A stretch of DNA of 64,000 nucleotides from Muribaculaceae bacterium (lineage in GTDB: Bacteria; Bacteroidota; Bacteroidia; Bacteroidales; Muribaculaceae). The translations under genes and the position numbers were made by a program. Under the pieces are notes generated by a model. It searched no databases. It had not been told where the DNA came from and saw only the letters and a list, made by a program, of their open reading frames with translations. Shown piece by piece: positions 36,301-44,020 of the stretch. Positions within the stretch are counted from its first letter, which is position 1; every line of letters begins with the position of its first letter. The stretch is taken from assembly GCA_017935045.1 (NCBI GenBank), contig JAGBIJ010000036.1:1-64000 (forward strand). Reading direction: 5' to 3'.

Positions 36301-36431
36301 GTTTGGATAGCATCGAGGCCGCCCGGGGCGAGGCCGAGTACTTCAATCTGCAGGGCATCCGCGTGGATAAGCCTGAGAAGGGCGTCTACTTCCGCCGTCA
36401 GGGCAAGTCAATAACGAAAGTAATATTGTAA
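33390..36431 (+). CDS. Large secreted adhesin-like protein with jelly-roll and FN3 domains
   Basis: 1013 residues with a signal peptide (ends VSA|QTAEL). Apparent order: jelly-roll/cleaved-adhesin-like domain (about 28-185, with SDDWVISPAF), FN3 domains (about 190-385), second jelly-roll (about 390-580), a CARDB-like Ig domain (about 580-690), third jelly-roll (about 710-900, SNDWLVFPAL), then the tail YFNLQGIRVDKPEKGVYF. These modules occur with gingipain-like and M6 proteases in Bacteroidales and mediate binding. No catalytic motif seen. Start overlaps the M6 stop; the next gene begins 4 bases downstream. Confidence 0.82.
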   Translation: MRKLYFALSVALALSASSPQVSAQTAELPYEISFNSDNYNTWTAVDDGKYPNEANWKNLAWMWNNNSWWYSLTSAGKEASDDWVISPAFAIEKDTQYEITYRVDRYTGDKMSLTLELVDGTGNPQSLQVIDTWTMSEDKGKDKTLTFTSGHAGNLYVGLHQTDIYPGSAVKVQFKSFAIKALSKATAPAAVTDLTVVPGEKGAATATISFKAPELDAEGNALKKTVKVSLYREDEAEPFYTSGDMAAGETGSTVDNTALTGATWYVAKAVNAGGESVETRAEAWIGEDEPLAVGALEISVGGKPSLSWTVPAGGVHDGYVNVDGLKYSVSRVIDGQLTKAGEVSVTSFTDSELDDSVQANVSYQVVAVSSAGPGAPSQTGAVNVGPQLQLPFSESFAETKYTTSPWMQQTVKNAEGATYEPSWELLASKTMQVNATDDNPDGETVTIASQDTDQGMLQFLPTGQWKNYCESRLVMPAIDMTGLLNPVLTFYIFRENWNTKDPATQDGRNDDYITVAARSENGDFVAAEGEFHRFGNQNAWELCEVPLYRFAGKGRVQVALVGHGVGTPMYVDNIQIVERTAYDLAVVDFSAPERVRVGEPSGISMTVKNNGGMTVSGYKAELYSDGALVASEDGADIAPGKTGVIRFDYTPVNGDEAAEAVFQAKITYDKDQDMSNNESQTAKVAITAALLPAVDDLKAVVDGAKVKLTWGKADYLPAETLVETDGFETYEPFAIDSFGDFMSYDLDGRITVGITGLTYPNAGEKMACQIMTPAMTDIDPEELPLWAAHGGASMVVFPQATSATGDVSSNDWLVFPALSGNAQTVKMWVRSVNSDSYPEYVLGYYATTANPTSADDFLPCPGSEASYAVPAAWTQIDYTVPAGAKYFALRHISQSGYMLMLDDITYQRAVPAITPDGYNVYCNGEKVNAEPVAVCEFDHSPADGKASYCVTAVYGGKESTSSNVAEVTVLGLDSIEAARGEAEYFNLQGIRVDKPEKGVYFRRQGKSITKVIL

Positions 36432-36435
36432 AGCC

Positions 36436-38553
36436 ATGAAAAAATCAGTGGCAATAATGCTGCTTGCCGTGTCGCTGCCTGTCTTCGGCAGCGACATGGG
36501 CAGGCTGAAACCGGGGGCGAGGTTCGCCCCCGGTTCTCCCGTACGCGTAAGCACCCCGGCAAAGGCCGCGGCCGTTGCGGCGGGAAAGGCGGAATTCTAC
36601 GCCGTGACCTCTGACAACAGCGGCAGCACGCTTAGCTCCTTTACGGCGGGCTATGCGTCGGAACTGAGCGGAGTGATGGCGCTGGAAGGAGCCTCCGGCT
36701 TCGCCGGCTCGTCGAAAGACTATGATTTCTATTACTGCGACTTCACGACCAACTCCATGGGCGGTATCACGGCTGTGAATTGGAACCGCGTGGACGTGGG
36801 GGAGAAGAAGGTAACCTTTACCAAGGCGCAGACTACGGCCAACGGCGTCTGCATGGACATGACGTACGATGCCACTACCGATACCTTCTACGGTATCTCG
36901 GCCATGACTGACGCCATAGTGACTATCGACGCCGAAACGGGTACGGGGGAGTTTGCCTTTGAGACTATGCCCTTCTATACTCTGTCGGCCGACGCTTCCG
37001 GACAGCTCTACGGCATACTGCTCGAGGCTGGCGGTGAAGCGGCTCTGTATTCAGTCAATAAGCTGACAGGCAACGCGCTGAAGATAGGCGGCACGGGTGT
37101 GAAGATGCTGACGTCCGGGGGCGCCGGCTACTTTCAGACGGCAGCTTTCAGCCGTGCCGACGGCAAGCTGTACTGGCTGACCCCCTCGCAGAGCGGCACA
37201 GATCTGTATCGCGTGGATGTGGCTACAGGCCGCGCTTCTCTGCTCTGCACGCTCGACACGATGGAAGCGCTCTGTCTGTTTGACCTGCCGGGCGCCCAGG
37301 CTGCAGGATGCCCGGCAGCTCCTGCGGCAGTGTCAGCTACGGCAGATGGCACAGGTGTCGCGGTAGCCTTTACCGCGCCTGCGCTGACAGCTGGCGGCGA
37401 GCCGCTGACGACTCTGAAATCGGTAGACATCTACCGAGGCAATGCTGTAACGCCCGACTACAGTCTGACCGACCCCGTGCCGGGTAAGAGCTATATCTGG
37501 ACAGACAGCGCGCCCAAGGACGGCTTCAACACCTACCGGTTAGTGGCCGTCAACGATGAAGGGGAGAGCTTGCCGGTCTATGCCAGCGTCTATTGCGGCG
37601 TAGACTATCCGCAGGCGCCAGAGTCTGTGACCGCTGCCGTGGGCGCCGACGGCTATCCGCTGCTCGCGTGGAAGGCTCCGGCCAAGGGCATAAACGGCCT
37701 TGACATGGATGCCGCCGCTCTGACTTACAACATTTACCGCAATGAAGGGGGAGCTGACGAACTGATAGCAGAAGGGGTAAAGGAGACGGAGTACCGCGAC
37801 GGCGCTCTCGACCTCACGCGTCAGGCCTACACATATTATTATGTGAGCGCCGTCAGCCGCGCCGGCGAGGGGCGCAAGTCTGCTCCCGCCGGAGTGCATA
37901 CGGGTCCGGCATACGCGTTGCCCTTTACAGAGACATTCGAGGAGGGTGAGCCGGCCACGGCTCCCTGGCTCATGCAGTCGCTGGCCTTAGGGGGCAGCTG
38001 GGAGATAGGCATAGTGAGCAATGCTCCCGGCACAGGCCCGTATGTAGGCGCAGGAATGTTGATATTCAAGGGCTTTGTAGGCGTTGCCGCCGGCGCCGAG
38101 GCTCGCATTGTGACTCCGGTGCTTGACTTAGGCGAAGGCTCAGGAGAACTGCATTTCCATTTCTACCATGCCGATTTCGGCGAGGATATGCACTTCGATG
38201 ACCATCTGGTAGTCGAGGTGTCGGCCGATGGCGGCGAGTTTGAGCCGCTGCCCGGCGCCGACCTGTATCAGTACACTGCCAACACCCGCTGGACCGAGTA
38301 TGTCTTCCCGCTTGACAAATATGCCGGCAAGCACAACGTGCGCATCGGCTTCCATGGTATATCGGCGGCCGGTATGGATCTGGTTGTAGATAACGTCAGG
38401 GTGCTTCCCAAAGATGTAAGCGTCGGCGCCGTCGGCACGGAGGAGGCTCCGGCCGAGTATTACGACCTGCAGGGCATACGTGTGGCCAATCCCTCCGGCG
38501 GCATCTTCATCCGCCTCCAGGGCGGCAAAGCCACCAAGGTGCGTGTCTTCTGA
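36436..38553 (+). CDS. Secreted FN3/jelly-roll protein, third gene of the M6 operon
   Basis: 705 residues with a signal peptide (VFG|SDMG region). Residues about 50-290 look like a beta-propeller-type repeat (strands with YGISAMTDAIVTID, YGILLEAGG, YWLTPSQSG). Two FN3 domains follow (about 295-480), then a C-terminal jelly-roll (about 490-675, VEVSADGGEFEPLPGADLY) and the shared tail YYDLQGIRVANPSGGIFI. Probably surface-exposed and working with the preceding protease and adhesin; no enzyme motif seen. A strong hairpin follows at 38574-38607. Confidence 0.8.
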   Translation: MKKSVAIMLLAVSLPVFGSDMGRLKPGARFAPGSPVRVSTPAKAAAVAAGKAEFYAVTSDNSGSTLSSFTAGYASELSGVMALEGASGFAGSSKDYDFYYCDFTTNSMGGITAVNWNRVDVGEKKVTFTKAQTTANGVCMDMTYDATTDTFYGISAMTDAIVTIDAETGTGEFAFETMPFYTLSADASGQLYGILLEAGGEAALYSVNKLTGNALKIGGTGVKMLTSGGAGYFQTAAFSRADGKLYWLTPSQSGTDLYRVDVATGRASLLCTLDTMEALCLFDLPGAQAAGCPAAPAAVSATADGTGVAVAFTAPALTAGGEPLTTLKSVDIYRGNAVTPDYSLTDPVPGKSYIWTDSAPKDGFNTYRLVAVNDEGESLPVYASVYCGVDYPQAPESVTAAVGADGYPLLAWKAPAKGINGLDMDAAALTYNIYRNEGGADELIAEGVKETEYRDGALDLTRQAYTYYYVSAVSRAGEGRKSAPAGVHTGPAYALPFTETFEEGEPATAPWLMQSLALGGSWEIGIVSNAPGTGPYVGAGMLIFKGFVGVAAGAEARIVTPVLDLGEGSGELHFHFYHADFGEDMHFDDHLVVEVSADGGEFEPLPGADLYQYTANTRWTEYVFPLDKYAGKHNVRIGFHGISAAGMDLVVDNVRVLPKDVSVGAVGTEEAPAEYYDLQGIRVANPSGGIFIRLQGGKATKVRVF

Positions 38554-38573
38554 CAAGGCTTCTTACAGACAGT

Positions 38574-38607
38574 TTCCGGGGTGCCGGCAGAAGCCGGCGC
38601 CCCGGAA
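38574..38607 (+). terminator. Hairpin after the M6 operon
   Basis: TTCCGGGGTGCCGGC (38574-38588) pairs with GCCGGCGCCCCGGAA (38593-38607) over 15 positions, loop AGAA. A T-run is lacking, so termination efficiency is uncertain. Confidence 0.65.
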
Positions 38608-38621
38608 TTGCTGCAATATTC

Positions 38622-38667
38622 AAACAGCCTCTAAACTTTTTTGTTTTTAAACAGCCTCTAAACTTTT
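38622..38667. repeat. Direct repeat of a 19-base unit
   Basis: AAACAGCCTCTAAACTTTT occurs at 38622-38640 and again at 38649-38667, 8 bases apart. Read on the other strand each copy begins AGAGGCTGTTT, close to the end sequence GAGGGTGTTT of the element at 27694-28014. Confidence 0.75.
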
Positions 38668-38705
38668 CGGGGGTTGAGATGTCTAAGATATAAAGGCAAA
38701 TTATT

Positions 38706-39233
38706 ATGAAAAAGATTTACTCCATACTGACTGCGATACTGATGTGCATGCCCCTGATGTGGCTTACTTCGTGTGACGATGAATATTACGGCCCTCCGGG
38801 CGGCAATTATGACCCGGATCTGATAGGATACTGGCAGCTGACGCGTGCCAACGGTGTGCCGGTCTATGGCTATAAGAGTAATTTCCTTGAGTTTTTCCGC
38901 AACGGGACAGGATATTACTATTATTATAATTACGGTCAGGCCTACGAGATGAGGCTTACCTATTCGCTGGACTTTTATGCCGGCGGCCAGACCATATATA
39001 TCAATTATGAAGACGGTTCTTATGTCTCTGCCGACTATTGGTTCAATTCCAATGCCTCGCGCCTGTATATGCGCTGGTTTGAGGCCGGAGGCGAAGTAAT
39101 CTACGAATACACGTATGTCGACGGTGTAAGCTGGGCCCCCGCCGCCTATGCCCCCGCCTCACAGGCCGGTGCCGACACGGCATCGTCGCTGCCAGCAATC
39201 GGACTGCGTCCGGGAGGGGAGGTAAAGAGATGA
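38706..39233 (+). CDS. Small lipoprotein of unknown function
   Basis: 175 residues, SPII signal with lipid Cys23 (WLTSC). The mature part is rich in Tyr and Gly (GTGYYYYYNYGQAYEM) with alternating strands such as LIGYWQLTRANG that recall small lipocalin-like lipoproteins of Bacteroidetes. It ends with an Ala/Pro-rich stretch. Its TGA overlaps the rsmA ATG (ATGA), so it is translationally coupled to rsmA. No function recognised. Confidence 0.75.
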   Translation: MKKIYSILTAILMCMPLMWLTSCDDEYYGPPGGNYDPDLIGYWQLTRANGVPVYGYKSNFLEFFRNGTGYYYYYNYGQAYEMRLTYSLDFYAGGQTIYINYEDGSYVSADYWFNSNASRLYMRWFEAGGEVIYEYTYVDGVSWAPAAYAPASQAGADTASSLPAIGLRPGGEVKR

Positions 39234-40000
39234 AAGTCAAGCCTAAGAAAGCCCTCGGCCAGCATTTTCTGACCGATATGGGAGTTGCCGAGAGAATAGC
39301 GCTTACGGCTCAGACAGAGCCGTGGGCGCATCTGCCGTTGCTGGAGATAGGTCCCGGCACCGGAGTGCTTACCTCTTTCCTGATGCGTCAGGACAGGCCG
39401 CTGAAGGTCATAGAGATAGATACGGAGAGCGTGGAGTATCTGCGCAGCGTATATCCGGATCTCGACATAGTGGAGGGGGACTTCCTGACCATGAATCTTG
39501 ATGATATTTTCCCGGGAGAGTTCGCCCTCATAGGCAACTATCCGTACAACATCTCGTCACAGATATTCTTCCGCGTGCTCGATTACCGCGAGCGCATCCC
39601 GCTGGTAAGCGGCATGCTCCAGCGCGAGGTAGCAGAGCGCATCTGCGCGCCGGCGGGCAAGCGCACGCGCGGCATACTCTCCGTGCTTCTGCAGGCCTGG
39701 TATGACTGCGAATATCTGTTTACGGTTTCGGAGCATGTCTTCCTGCCGCCTCCGAAGGTAAAGAGCGGCGTGCTGCGGCTCACGCGCAACAGCCGCACTG
39801 AGCTTGGCTGCGACGAGCGGCGTTTCCGTCAGGTGGTAAAGACGGCGTTCGGACAGCGCCGCAAAACACTGCGCAACAGCCTGGGCGGACTGATACCGGC
39901 CGACAGTCCTCTGCGTCAGCATCCGCTGATGGGCGAGCGCCCCGAACGGCTCACTGTCGAGCAATTCATAGAGCTGACCCGGCTTATTTTCCCCGCATAG
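39230..40000 (+). CDS. rsmA: 16S rRNA dimethyladenosine transferase
   Basis: 256 residues. RsmA (KsgA) dimethylates two adjacent adenines in helix 45 of 16S rRNA. Motifs: KKALGQHFLTD near the start, the SAM-binding LEIGPGTGVLT, and catalytic GNYPYNIS in the usual N-L/Y-P-Y position, then the C-terminal domain with KTAFGQRRKTLRNSL. Overlaps the lipoprotein gene by 4 bases. Confidence 0.96.
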   Translation: MKVKPKKALGQHFLTDMGVAERIALTAQTEPWAHLPLLEIGPGTGVLTSFLMRQDRPLKVIEIDTESVEYLRSVYPDLDIVEGDFLTMNLDDIFPGEFALIGNYPYNISSQIFFRVLDYRERIPLVSGMLQREVAERICAPAGKRTRGILSVLLQAWYDCEYLFTVSEHVFLPPPKVKSGVLRLTRNSRTELGCDERRFRQVVKTAFGQRRKTLRNSLGGLIPADSPLRQHPLMGERPERLTVEQFIELTRLIFPA

Positions 40001-40132
40001 CAAGTATTTGTATTTTGATCGAATGTTGCAGCCTCATATAATCATGCCGGGTCTGCAAAGTTAAAATTTACGCTCTATTTGTGTTAAATGTATAATGAAT
40101 GTTAAAAAGATAATTTATTTAAAATCATTCAT

Positions 40133-40140
40133 TATATTTG
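40133..40140 (+). promoter_or_regulatory. -7 element upstream of the BspA island
   Basis: TATATTTG, 44 bases before the ATG at 40184. No TTTG at the expected distance. Confidence 0.4.
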
Positions 40141-40183
40141 CGTTGTGAAATTATGACAAACCTAAAATACATTTTACGGGAAT

Positions 40184-40505
40184 ATGGAAGTATATGTTAT
40201 CGACTCAAGCAACGTTTCTACTGCAATCGAAGCATTGAAAGAAGGTGGTAAATATTTTATTATTTCTGCCGACGTCAAATTCGATATCTTCACATATCAA
40301 ATTGGTCCAAATAGTTTTTTGGATTTCAGATACTGTCAATGCCAACATCGCATCTGGATGTAGACTGCAATTCAAGGCTACCAACAATTTAGCAATCGAA
40401 GGCGGGGTATATAACAACGGCACTACCGTCAAGACTGTGACAGAGTCCGGCATGTATTCCATCCAGTGGCTTCCCAACTGGATTATACGAATTACAAAAA
40501 TGTAA
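40184..40505 (+). pseudogene. Small gene broken by a +1 frameshift in a T6 run
   Basis: The frame from ATG 40184 reads MEVYVIDSSNVSTAIEALKE onward, then meets TAG at 40361-40363 after 59 codons. Removing one T from the TTTTTT run near 40315 joins it to the second frame ending at TAA 40503-40505 (LQFKATNNLAIEGGVYNNGT onward), giving one continuous product of about 106 residues. The upstream and downstream parts thus look like one gene with a single-base insertion. No family recognised and no signal peptide. It could be a sequencing error, a true pseudogene, or a switch. Confidence 0.55.
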
Positions 40506-40518
40506 AAAACAGACGACT

Positions 40519-41370
40519 ATGCACACAAATATAATCAGATTTGTCCGGCGAATAATGTGGCTGCTTCTTCTCTCGCTGCCATGCCTGAGCATGGCGCAGC
40601 CCCAAGCAACCCCGGCCTGGGCTCTCCGGTATCCCGAAGAAACTATCAGAGGGATTCGATATTTTAAGTATACAACTTTAATAAATGAAGTGCATAATAC
40701 CCCGTCACTACCCTATTTATGGATGTTCGGTTTCACTTTAAATACAGAGAAAGAAGGCACATATATCGCCCCTGACGGCAAAATTATACCGGCGTTCTAC
40801 GGTGGTCTTTGGGTAATGCCGCCCAACGAGCGGAATGTAGACATCGTCCCCCCTGCTAATACCCCGTCTACATACTCAGGCGAAATCTACCTACCCGACT
40901 TTATCGAAGGATTCCGTTATTATGGAGATGTTTACGTGCTTATGTTTGCACCTATTGCCATGGGCGAAGAGTTGACTGCTATCCGGACTCCGCTCTACTC
41001 TCCGATTATCAATGGTCATTTTAAATTCGCTGCAAATCTGCAGAAAGCTCAGATAGGCGCCTCATACGTTGTGATCAACGATTCATTCAATGGATGCGGC
41101 AAACTGGAAACAGTCATTTTCGAGCAGGCTCCTTATGTCTATCACGATGCTTTCGCGGCCTGCGACGGAATAAAAACAGTTGTGCTTCAGTCGGATAAAG
41201 AATTGCCTATGCTTGAGTCAGCGGCCGTTTTCCCTGACGACGTGTACACCGGCGCCACGCTCTATCTCCCTGACAGTCTGATGGCTGCGTGTGATGCCGA
41301 CCCGGTATGGAGCAAGTTTACCCACAGGAAGAGTCTGAAAGAGTGTACGGTAGAATTTATGAAGCAATAA
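40519..41370 (+). CDS. Secreted BspA-type leucine-rich repeat protein without the C-terminal tail
   Basis: 283 residues with a signal peptide (CLSMA|QPQ). The second half has LRR_5/BspA-like units (LQKAQIGASYVVINDSFNGC, KLETVIFEQAPYVYHDAFAAC) and the closing unit ATLYLPDSL. It is closely parallel to the next gene (LETVIFESAPYVDNDAFINC there), so they are paralogues. Unlike the next two genes it stops after KSLKECTVEFMKQ with no sorting-like tail. More A/T-rich than flanking genes. 11 bases to the next start. Confidence 0.8.
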   Translation: MHTNIIRFVRRIMWLLLLSLPCLSMAQPQATPAWALRYPEETIRGIRYFKYTTLINEVHNTPSLPYLWMFGFTLNTEKEGTYIAPDGKIIPAFYGGLWVMPPNERNVDIVPPANTPSTYSGEIYLPDFIEGFRYYGDVYVLMFAPIAMGEELTAIRTPLYSPIINGHFKFAANLQKAQIGASYVVINDSFNGCGKLETVIFEQAPYVYHDAFAACDGIKTVVLQSDKELPMLESAAVFPDDVYTGATLYLPDSLMAACDADPVWSKFTHRKSLKECTVEFMKQ

Positions 41371-41381
41371 GAACGATTGTT

Positions 41382-42452
41382 ATGAGAATTGCAAATATAT
41401 TAAAGATTGTAGCTCGGGCTGCCTTCATTCTGGTTTTATCAGTTGGCAACGCTGCCGATATGTCTGCCTACGTACCTAACGATACAATAACCATAGACGG
41501 CGTACAGTATCTTTCAGACATCTATAACTCCCCTATTGATTATTACGACTCCAGCAAAGATAGTGAATTTTTTGACTGGACAATGCCATATACCCTTGAA
41601 GCTGACGCGATATTATACCCGCGTCAGGCGGCGGGCATTTGCGACGCAGTATTGGACAATGGCGTGGTCAAATTTTACGACGGAAGCACAATTCCGCCCT
41701 TTAGATTTGCCGTGCTGGCGAGACCGGCACATGGCGAACAATTTAGCGGGGAAGTGTGGCTACAGGACTCTGTGCAGATGAAGGATTTTCCTAATCTACG
41801 CAAGATAAAATACCACTATGTGACAAGCCTGCAACACCAACAATATTCATCTTCTCCCAAAGATTTTTTCGGCGAGGAGCTTACCTTTATCCGCACTCCC
41901 CGATATTTCATGATTTATGCAAGCATGTTCAAGGACTGCGTCAATCTGCGCAGCGCCCGCATCGGTGCCGCTCAGTTAGTCTGGCAGAATTCGTTTGCTA
42001 ACTGCGCCAAGCTCGAGACGGTAATCTTCGAAAGCGCGCCATACGTGGATAACGACGCTTTCATCAACTGTCCGAACATCCGAAGGGTTGTGATGGAATC
42101 CAAGCTTCCCCTCCCGTCGCAAAACAGGACTGATTATTACAAAGATGACAGGAATCCGTTTGACCAGGAGGTATATGAGAAAGCTACTCTGTACGTCAAG
42201 GCCGAACTGATAGAAGACTTCCGTAAGGACAAGACGTGGGGCAAATTCCTCAACATACGCGACATACAGGAATACATCTCCGGCGTAGAGAGCGTGGAGG
42301 CCGACACCGAAGTAGAGTATCAGATCTACAATATGTCCGGCGTGCAGGTGCGTACCGCCGCCTCAGGCCAGGACTGGCGCGAGGGCCTGCCCCCCGGCCT
42401 CTACCTGGTGCGCTCCTCCAATGGCGCCGTCAGAAAAGAATACGTCCACTAA
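41382..42452 (+). CDS. Secreted BspA-type leucine-rich repeat protein
   Basis: 356 residues from ATG 41382, which begins the signal peptide (an in-frame ATG at 41307 lies inside the previous gene). LRR_5-like units start at about residue 190 (LRSARIGAAQLVWQNSFANC, KLETVIFESAPYVDNDAFINC). The C-terminal tail is YNMSGVQVRTAASGQDWREG then GLYLVRSSNGAVRKE. BspA-type proteins bind extracellular matrix or other bacteria in oral and gut Bacteroidales. The last 100 bases are GC-rich and nearly the same as those of the next gene. Confidence 0.82.
   Translation: MRIANILKIVARAAFILVLSVGNAADMSAYVPNDTITIDGVQYLSDIYNSPIDYYDSSKDSEFFDWTMPYTLEADAILYPRQAAGICDAVLDNGVVKFYDGSTIPPFRFAVLARPAHGEQFSGEVWLQDSVQMKDFPNLRKIKYHYVTSLQHQQYSSSPKDFFGEELTFIRTPRYFMIYASMFKDCVNLRSARIGAAQLVWQNSFANCAKLETVIFESAPYVDNDAFINCPNIRRVVMESKLPLPSQNRTDYYKDDRNPFDQEVYEKATLYVKAELIEDFRKDKTWGKFLNIRDIQEYISGVESVEADTEVEYQIYNMSGVQVRTAASGQDWREGLPPGLYLVRSSNGAVRKEYVH
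42406..42446 (+). repeat. 41-base gene-end repeat, copy 1
   Basis: TGGTGCGCTCCTCCAATGGC onward, identical over 41 bases to 43937-43977. It lies in the last codons of the BspA-type gene ending at 42452. Confidence 0.9.
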
Positions 42453-42465
42453 CCTCTAAGCGCCT

Positions 42466-43983
42466 ATGAAAAAAATAATCTTCCTGCTTCTGACGCTCCT
42501 TGCAGCCTGCGGCGCCTCTGCCGCCGACTTCAAGGCCGGAGGCATCTATTACAATATAAACGAAGACGGCAAATCAGTGTCGGTCACTTCGTCCGATGAC
42601 CGTAACGAGCTGTACAGCGGAAATATAAATATCCCTGAGTCGGTGGAATTCAATTCTAAAAAATATGCCGTAACAGCTATCGGGAGTTCTGCATTTGAAA
42701 ATTGCACGGCTCTGACTTCGGTCACACTTCCTTCGTCGGTAACTGAAATAAGGAAAGACGCATTTTATAATTGCGCGTCTCTTACTTCCTTTCACATACC
42801 CTCTTCAGTGACAGAATTAGGAGATGCTGTATTTGAAGGTTGCACAGGGCTGACTTCCATTACTATTCCCAACTCAGTGACTAAAATCGGGAGAAATGCG
42901 TTTTGCGGATGTTCGAGCCTTAGATACGCAGTCCTGCCAAACAGCATTACTGCTATAGAATTGGGCACATTCAATGGATGCCATGGGCTTACCTCAATGT
43001 ATATTCCCGATTCAGTTACCGATATGCAGTTCCGGTCTTTCGGTTACTGCACCTCTCTGATGTCTATAAAGATGCCGCCGTCTCTGTCCCGAATAGGCAT
43101 GGAGGCTTTCTACTGCTGCTCCAGTCTGAAATCAATAGACCTCCCTGAGACGCTTTCCTATATCGGCAGAGACGCTTTCTACGAATGTACCTCGCTGACC
43201 TCTCTGACTGTGCCGGCAGACACTATCGGAGCTTACGCCTTCCCTAAATGCACCAGTCTTTCTTCGCTGATTATTTCTCCCTCCGTCAACAAAATAGGCA
43301 ATGGAGCCTTCGACGGATGCACCCAGCTGAAATCTGTGATGCTGGAAGACTCGCCCAATCCATGCGAATACATGTATCCACCTTTTTTTATGGGCAGACC
43401 TGAAGAGCCATACGCCTGGCCGTTTGAAACTTGCGCAATCGAATATCTGTATATCGGACGCGAAATATCGAGCAATTTGTTTGATTCCATAGCTTCCATT
43501 AAGGCTATGTCAATCGGCAATATGGTAACATCGATCGGCAACTGGTTCGGAGACATCTACAACCTCGGCTACCTTGAAATATCTCCTTCAGTCGTGGAAA
43601 TTAAGCCCGGCGCATTCTTGCGCTGCACAGACCTGAGCACTATCAACGTGCATCGGGCCGAACCGCCCGAGCTTTTCAAATATTCATTCAGCACGCTGAC
43701 CTACCAGAGAGCTACGCTCCATATACCCAAAGGGTCGAAACAGGCATACAGCGAGGCACCCTTCTGGAAGGATTTCCTCAATGTAGCAGACGACCTTGAG
43801 CCCGCCAGCATAGACAACGTGACAGCTGACGCTGACGACGGCAGCTTCGACGTCTACGACCTGCAGGGACGGCTACTGCTCCGCTCCGCCGCCTCAGGCC
43901 ATGACTGGCGCGAAGGGTTGCCATCGGGCATCTATTTGGTGCGCTCCTCCAATGGCGCCGTCAGAAAAGAATACGTCAGGTAA
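42466..43983 (+). CDS. Secreted BspA-type leucine-rich repeat protein (505 residues)
   Basis: Signal peptide (residues 1-19, ASA|ADF), then at least eight TpLRR/LRR_5 units of about 23 residues, for example FENCTALTSVTLPSSVTEI, FEGCTGLTSITIPNSVTKI and FYECTSLTSLTVPADTIGA. The tail is YDLQGRLLLRSAASGHDWRE then GIYLVRSSNGAVRKE. Predicted surface adhesin. Paralogue of the two preceding genes and 13 bases downstream of the second. Confidence 0.9.
   Translation: MKKIIFLLLTLLAACGASAADFKAGGIYYNINEDGKSVSVTSSDDRNELYSGNINIPESVEFNSKKYAVTAIGSSAFENCTALTSVTLPSSVTEIRKDAFYNCASLTSFHIPSSVTELGDAVFEGCTGLTSITIPNSVTKIGRNAFCGCSSLRYAVLPNSITAIELGTFNGCHGLTSMYIPDSVTDMQFRSFGYCTSLMSIKMPPSLSRIGMEAFYCCSSLKSIDLPETLSYIGRDAFYECTSLTSLTVPADTIGAYAFPKCTSLSSLIISPSVNKIGNGAFDGCTQLKSVMLEDSPNPCEYMYPPFFMGRPEEPYAWPFETCAIEYLYIGREISSNLFDSIASIKAMSIGNMVTSIGNWFGDIYNLGYLEISPSVVEIKPGAFLRCTDLSTINVHRAEPPELFKYSFSTLTYQRATLHIPKGSKQAYSEAPFWKDFLNVADDLEPASIDNVTADADDGSFDVYDLQGRLLLRSAASGHDWREGLPSGIYLVRSSNGAVRKEYVR
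43937..43977 (+). repeat. 41-base gene-end repeat, copy 2
   Basis: Identical to 42406-42446; see that entry. A further block 60 bases upstream (GCCTCAGGCCATGACTGGCG) differs from its counterpart by one base. Confidence 0.9.
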
Positions 43984-44020
43984 CCGCTCTGTGTACACAA
44001 AATGATACAGCTGCAACCTT

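Noticed and set aside
42466..43983. Internal repeats as a tandem DNA repeat
   Set aside because: They are protein-level leucine-rich units with divergent DNA, part of the gene itself.
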